Part shown: positions 5,940 through 7,294 of the stretch, in pieces | Layout: every line of letters begins with the position of its first letter | Position numbering within the stretch: position 1 is the stretch's first letter | Source: Planctomycetota bacterium | Lineage (GTDB): Bacteria; Planctomycetota; Planctomycetia; Pirellulales; Pirellulaceae | Length of the DNA stretch: 7,294 bases | Direction: 5' to 3' | Assembly: GCA_023417165.1 (NCBI GenBank) | Contig: JAEZGD010000332.1 | Location: forward strand, 1-7,294 | Position numbers and translations under genes: made by a program | Notes under the pieces: model-generated | The model's database searches: none | What the model saw: only the letters and a program-made list of their open reading frames with translations | Told to the model about the DNA's origin: nothing

Positions 5940-5942
5940 CCA

Positions 5943-6143
5943 ATGTTAGTACTGTCCCGCAAGAAGAACGAAAGTATTGTCATCAACAATGACATTACGA
6001 TCGTGGTCGTAGAAATTCGCGGCGACAAAGTGCGTCTTGGCGTGGAGGCCCCCAAAGAGGTGCCGGTCCATCGCCGAGAAGTCTATGATGCCATCAAGCG
6101 GAACGAGGCAGGCGAATCGCCGGCTCCTAAAAACGAGCCGTAA
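5943..6143 (+). CDS. csrA: Carbon storage regulator CsrA (RsmA), RNA-binding translational regulator
   Basis: CsrA is a small dimeric RNA-binding protein that binds GGA motifs in mRNA leaders and changes translation or stability. The 66-residue product has the canonical N-terminus MLVLSRKKNESIVI with Leu4, and the RNA-binding block GVEAPKEVPVHRREVY, in which Arg44 is the key residue of the family. A short polar tail (EAGESPAPKNEP) follows. The start ATG at 5943-5945 has GAGGA eight bases upstream and gives the exact family N-terminus. An in-frame extension back to ATG 5832 is open but adds 37 residues unlike the family. The gene is transcribed away from nuoI, has its own promoter, and ends in a terminator that overlaps its last codons. 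In other bacteria CsrA controls motility, surface life and carbon use; its targets here are unknown. Confidence 0.96.
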   Translation: MLVLSRKKNESIVINNDITIVVVEIRGDKVRLGVEAPKEVPVHRREVYDAIKRNEAGESPAPKNEP

Positions 6144-6148
6144 TTTTT
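6121..6148 (+). terminator. Intrinsic terminator of csrA, overlapping its stop
   Basis: CGGCTC (6121-6126) and GAGCCG (6135-6140) form a 6-bp stem with an 8-base A-rich loop. After TAA (the stop codon) comes TTTTT at 6144-6148. The stem lies fully within the last codons of csrA. Confidence 0.7.
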
Positions 6149-6204
6149 GCTGCGAACCTGCCGATAAGTTCTTCTCTCCTGCTTCTTGAACGCGGCGCGT
6201 GGCG

Positions 6205-6243
6205 GAACCCTACTTGACGGGTTCATGCTTTGCCTAGTACAAC
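6205..6243 (+). promoter_or_regulatory. Candidate promoter of tRNA-Glu with a dyad over the -35 box
   Basis: TTGACG (6214-6219) matches the -35 consensus at 5 of 6 positions. TACAAC (6238-6243) is a 4 of 6 match to the -10 box with an 18-base spacer. A start near 6250 would lie about 20 bases before the mature tRNA. GAACCC (6205-6210) and GGGTTC (6219-6224) are inverted repeats that flank the -35 box. Confidence 0.45.
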
Positions 6244-6269
6244 GCAAGCCGTTGATTCATTTAGTCGCT

Positions 6270-6342
6270 GGCCCCGTCGTCTAGCGGCCTAGGACACCGC
6301 CCTTTCACGGCGGTAACACGGGTTCGAGTCCCGTCGGGGTCA
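6270..6342 (+). tRNA. tRNA-Glu (anticodon UUC)
   Basis: The 73 bases fold as a full cloverleaf. The acceptor stem pairs 6270-6276 with 6335-6341 (one G-U pair). The D stem is GTC/GAC, and the anticodon stem is CCGCC (6297-6301) with GGCGG (6309-6313). The anticodon is TTC at 6304-6306. The T stem is ACGGG/CCCGT around the loop TTCGAGT. The discriminator base is A6342. The 3' CCA is not encoded (CTT follows) and must be added by the tRNA nucleotidyltransferase. Confidence 0.97.
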
Positions 6343-6346
6343 CTTC

Positions 6347-6385
6347 GCCTGCACATCCCAACTTGGGTGGTGTGCAGGCTTTTTT
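6347..6385 (+). terminator. Intrinsic terminator after tRNA-Glu
   Basis: GCCTGCACA (6347-6355) and TGTGCAGGC (6371-6379) form a perfect 9-bp stem. An inner CCCA/TGGG hairpin can stack inside it. Six T bases follow at 6380-6385. It starts five bases after the tRNA and should separate the tRNA from hemH. Confidence 0.9.
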
Positions 6386-6448
6386 GCTGCGCCTATTGTT
6401 GGTTTTTGAGGCGACTTCTTTTGCTGGGCCATCGAACTGTGTATTCCT

Positions 6449-7294
6449 GTGGCTGAAGCTTACGATGCGGTGCTAATCGTCTCGTTCGGCGGACCGGAAG
6501 GCCCCGACGAGGTTATGCCCTTCTTGGAAAACGTCTTGCGCGGGCGAAATGTGCCGCGCGAGCGCATGCTGGAAGTCGCCGAGCACTATCAGCACTTCGG
6601 CGGCATCAGTCCCATCAACAGTCAGAACCGGGCGTTGATGGCGGCGCTGCGACAAGAGCTGCTGGCCCATGGCCCGCAGTTGCCGATCTATTGGGGCAAC
6701 CGCAATTGGCATCCGCTGCTGCCGGATGTTTTGCGCCAAATGCGCGACGATGGCGTGAAGCGTGCGATTGCCTTTTTCACATCGGCGTTTAGCTCGTACT
6801 CGGGCTGTCGCCAGTATCGCGAGAACATCGCCGCCGCCCAGGCGGAAGTTGGTGAAGGCTCGCCGCAGGTCGATCGCCTGCGCATGTTCTACAACCATCC
6901 CGGCTATATCGAGCCGGTGATCGAACACGTTCGCACTGCATTCGCTCATATCCCTGCCGAGCGTCAGGCCGCGGCCAGGCTGATCTTCACCGCGCACAGC
7001 ATTCCGATGGCGATGGCCGACAACTGTCGCTATGTCGAGCAACTCAACGAATCGTGCCGACTGGTGGCGGAGGGCGTTGGTCATGCCAAGTGGCAGTTGG
7101 TGTATCAAAGCCGCAGCGGCCCGCCGTCGCAGCCTTGGCTGGAGCCAGACATTCTCGACACGCTGCGCTCGCTCGCTGCCGACGGAGCGCAGGAGGTGGT
7201 GGTGATGCCGATTGGTTTTATCTCCGACCATTTGGAAGTCCTCTACGATCTGGATACGGAAGCTCAAGAGCTCGCCGATGAGTTAGGCCTGCAC
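6449..7294 (+). CDS. hemH: Ferrochelatase, 5' part (3' end outside window)
   Basis: Ferrochelatase inserts Fe2+ into a porphyrin (protoporphyrin IX or, in the CpfC branch, coproporphyrin III) near the end of heme synthesis. The 282 visible codons begin VAEAYDAVLIVSFGGPEGPD, typical of the family N-terminus. They continue with HFGGISPINSQNRAL (49-63), YWGNRNWHP (81-89), TSAFSSYSGCRQYREN (111-126), FTAHSIP (180-186) with the candidate metal-binding His183, YQSRSGPPSQPWLEPD (219-234), and GFISDHLEVLYDLD (256-269) with the candidate Glu263. The frame is open to the right edge, so the C-terminus is missing. No iron-sulfur cluster can be judged because the tail is outside. The GTG start at 6449 is the only good in-frame choice after the stop at 6407, but there is no clear ribosome binding site. 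Which porphyrin is used cannot be told from this sequence. Heme made here would serve cytochromes of the same respiratory chain as complex I. Confidence 0.94.
   Translation, partial: MAEAYDAVLIVSFGGPEGPDEVMPFLENVLRGRNVPRERMLEVAEHYQHFGGISPINSQNRALMAALRQELLAHGPQLPIYWGNRNWHPLLPDVLRQMRDDGVKRAIAFFTSAFSSYSGCRQYRENIAAAQAEVGEGSPQVDRLRMFYNHPGYIEPVIEHVRTAFAHIPAERQAAARLIFTAHSIPMAMADNCRYVEQLNESCRLVAEGVGHAKWQLVYQSRSGPPSQPWLEPDILDTLRSLAADGAQEVVVMPIGFISDHLEVLYDLDTEAQELADELGLH

Larger units (their letters stand above)
5477..5942. other. Divergent intergenic region nuoI / csrA
   Basis: No convincing gene lies in these 466 bases. The left third is the nuoI leader and promoter on the minus strand. The stretch from about 5630 to 5790 has no structure I can name. 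The right part is the csrA promoter and leader on the plus strand. An open frame on the minus strand (5492-5761) gives a low-complexity, unrecognisable product that would cross the nuoI promoter, so I do not call it. Confidence 0.75.

Noticed and set aside
6473..7267. 264-codon open frame on the minus strand over hemH
   Set aside because: Antisense shadow of a gene whose product carries all expected ferrochelatase motifs. The antisense product has no family likeness.

Overview
The window reads as chromosomal DNA of a planctomycete, most likely close to the Pirellulales. That placement is inference from protein character: a CsrA beginning MLVLSRKKNESIVINND, a ferrochelatase with the GNRNWHP motif, a DUF2203 protein, and an enlarged NuoA. 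GC content is moderate to high. No mobile element, CRISPR array or phage gene was seen.

Left part (1-5476, all on the minus strand): a respiratory complex I (NADH:quinone oxidoreductase) cluster. In transcription order it is nuoI, a DUF2203 gene, nuoA, nuoC, nuoD, nuoH and nuoJ, with nuoJ running off the left edge. Compared with the classical A-to-N order, nuoI is moved to the front. nuoB is absent between nuoA and nuoC, and nuoE, nuoF and nuoG are absent between nuoD and nuoH. The genes seen supply part of the peripheral arm (C, D, I) and of the quinone-proximal membrane arm (A, H, J). The remaining subunits must be encoded elsewhere if the enzyme is complete. Two candidate promoters, one before nuoI and one before nuoA, share almost the same -10 region and the same 16-base spacer. 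A terminator-like hairpin lies between nuoC and nuoD, and a CRP-like dyad lies in the 230-base gap between nuoD and nuoH, so the cluster may be transcribed in several segments.

Middle part (5477-5942): a divergent intergenic region with a promoter for nuoI on the minus strand and one for csrA on the plus strand. The csrA leader carries a perfect 8-bp inverted repeat and six GGA triplets, as expected for a leader that CsrA itself might bind.

Right part (5943-7294, plus strand): csrA (66 residues) with its terminator built into the end of the coding region, a tRNA-Glu(UUC) gene with its own promoter and a strong intrinsic terminator, and the first 282 codons of a ferrochelatase (hemH), cut by the right edge.

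Most of the window is ordinary core metabolism. The points worth a second look are the broken-up complex I locus with a DUF2203 gene inside it, the enlarged NuoA, the paired promoters, and the structured csrA leader.
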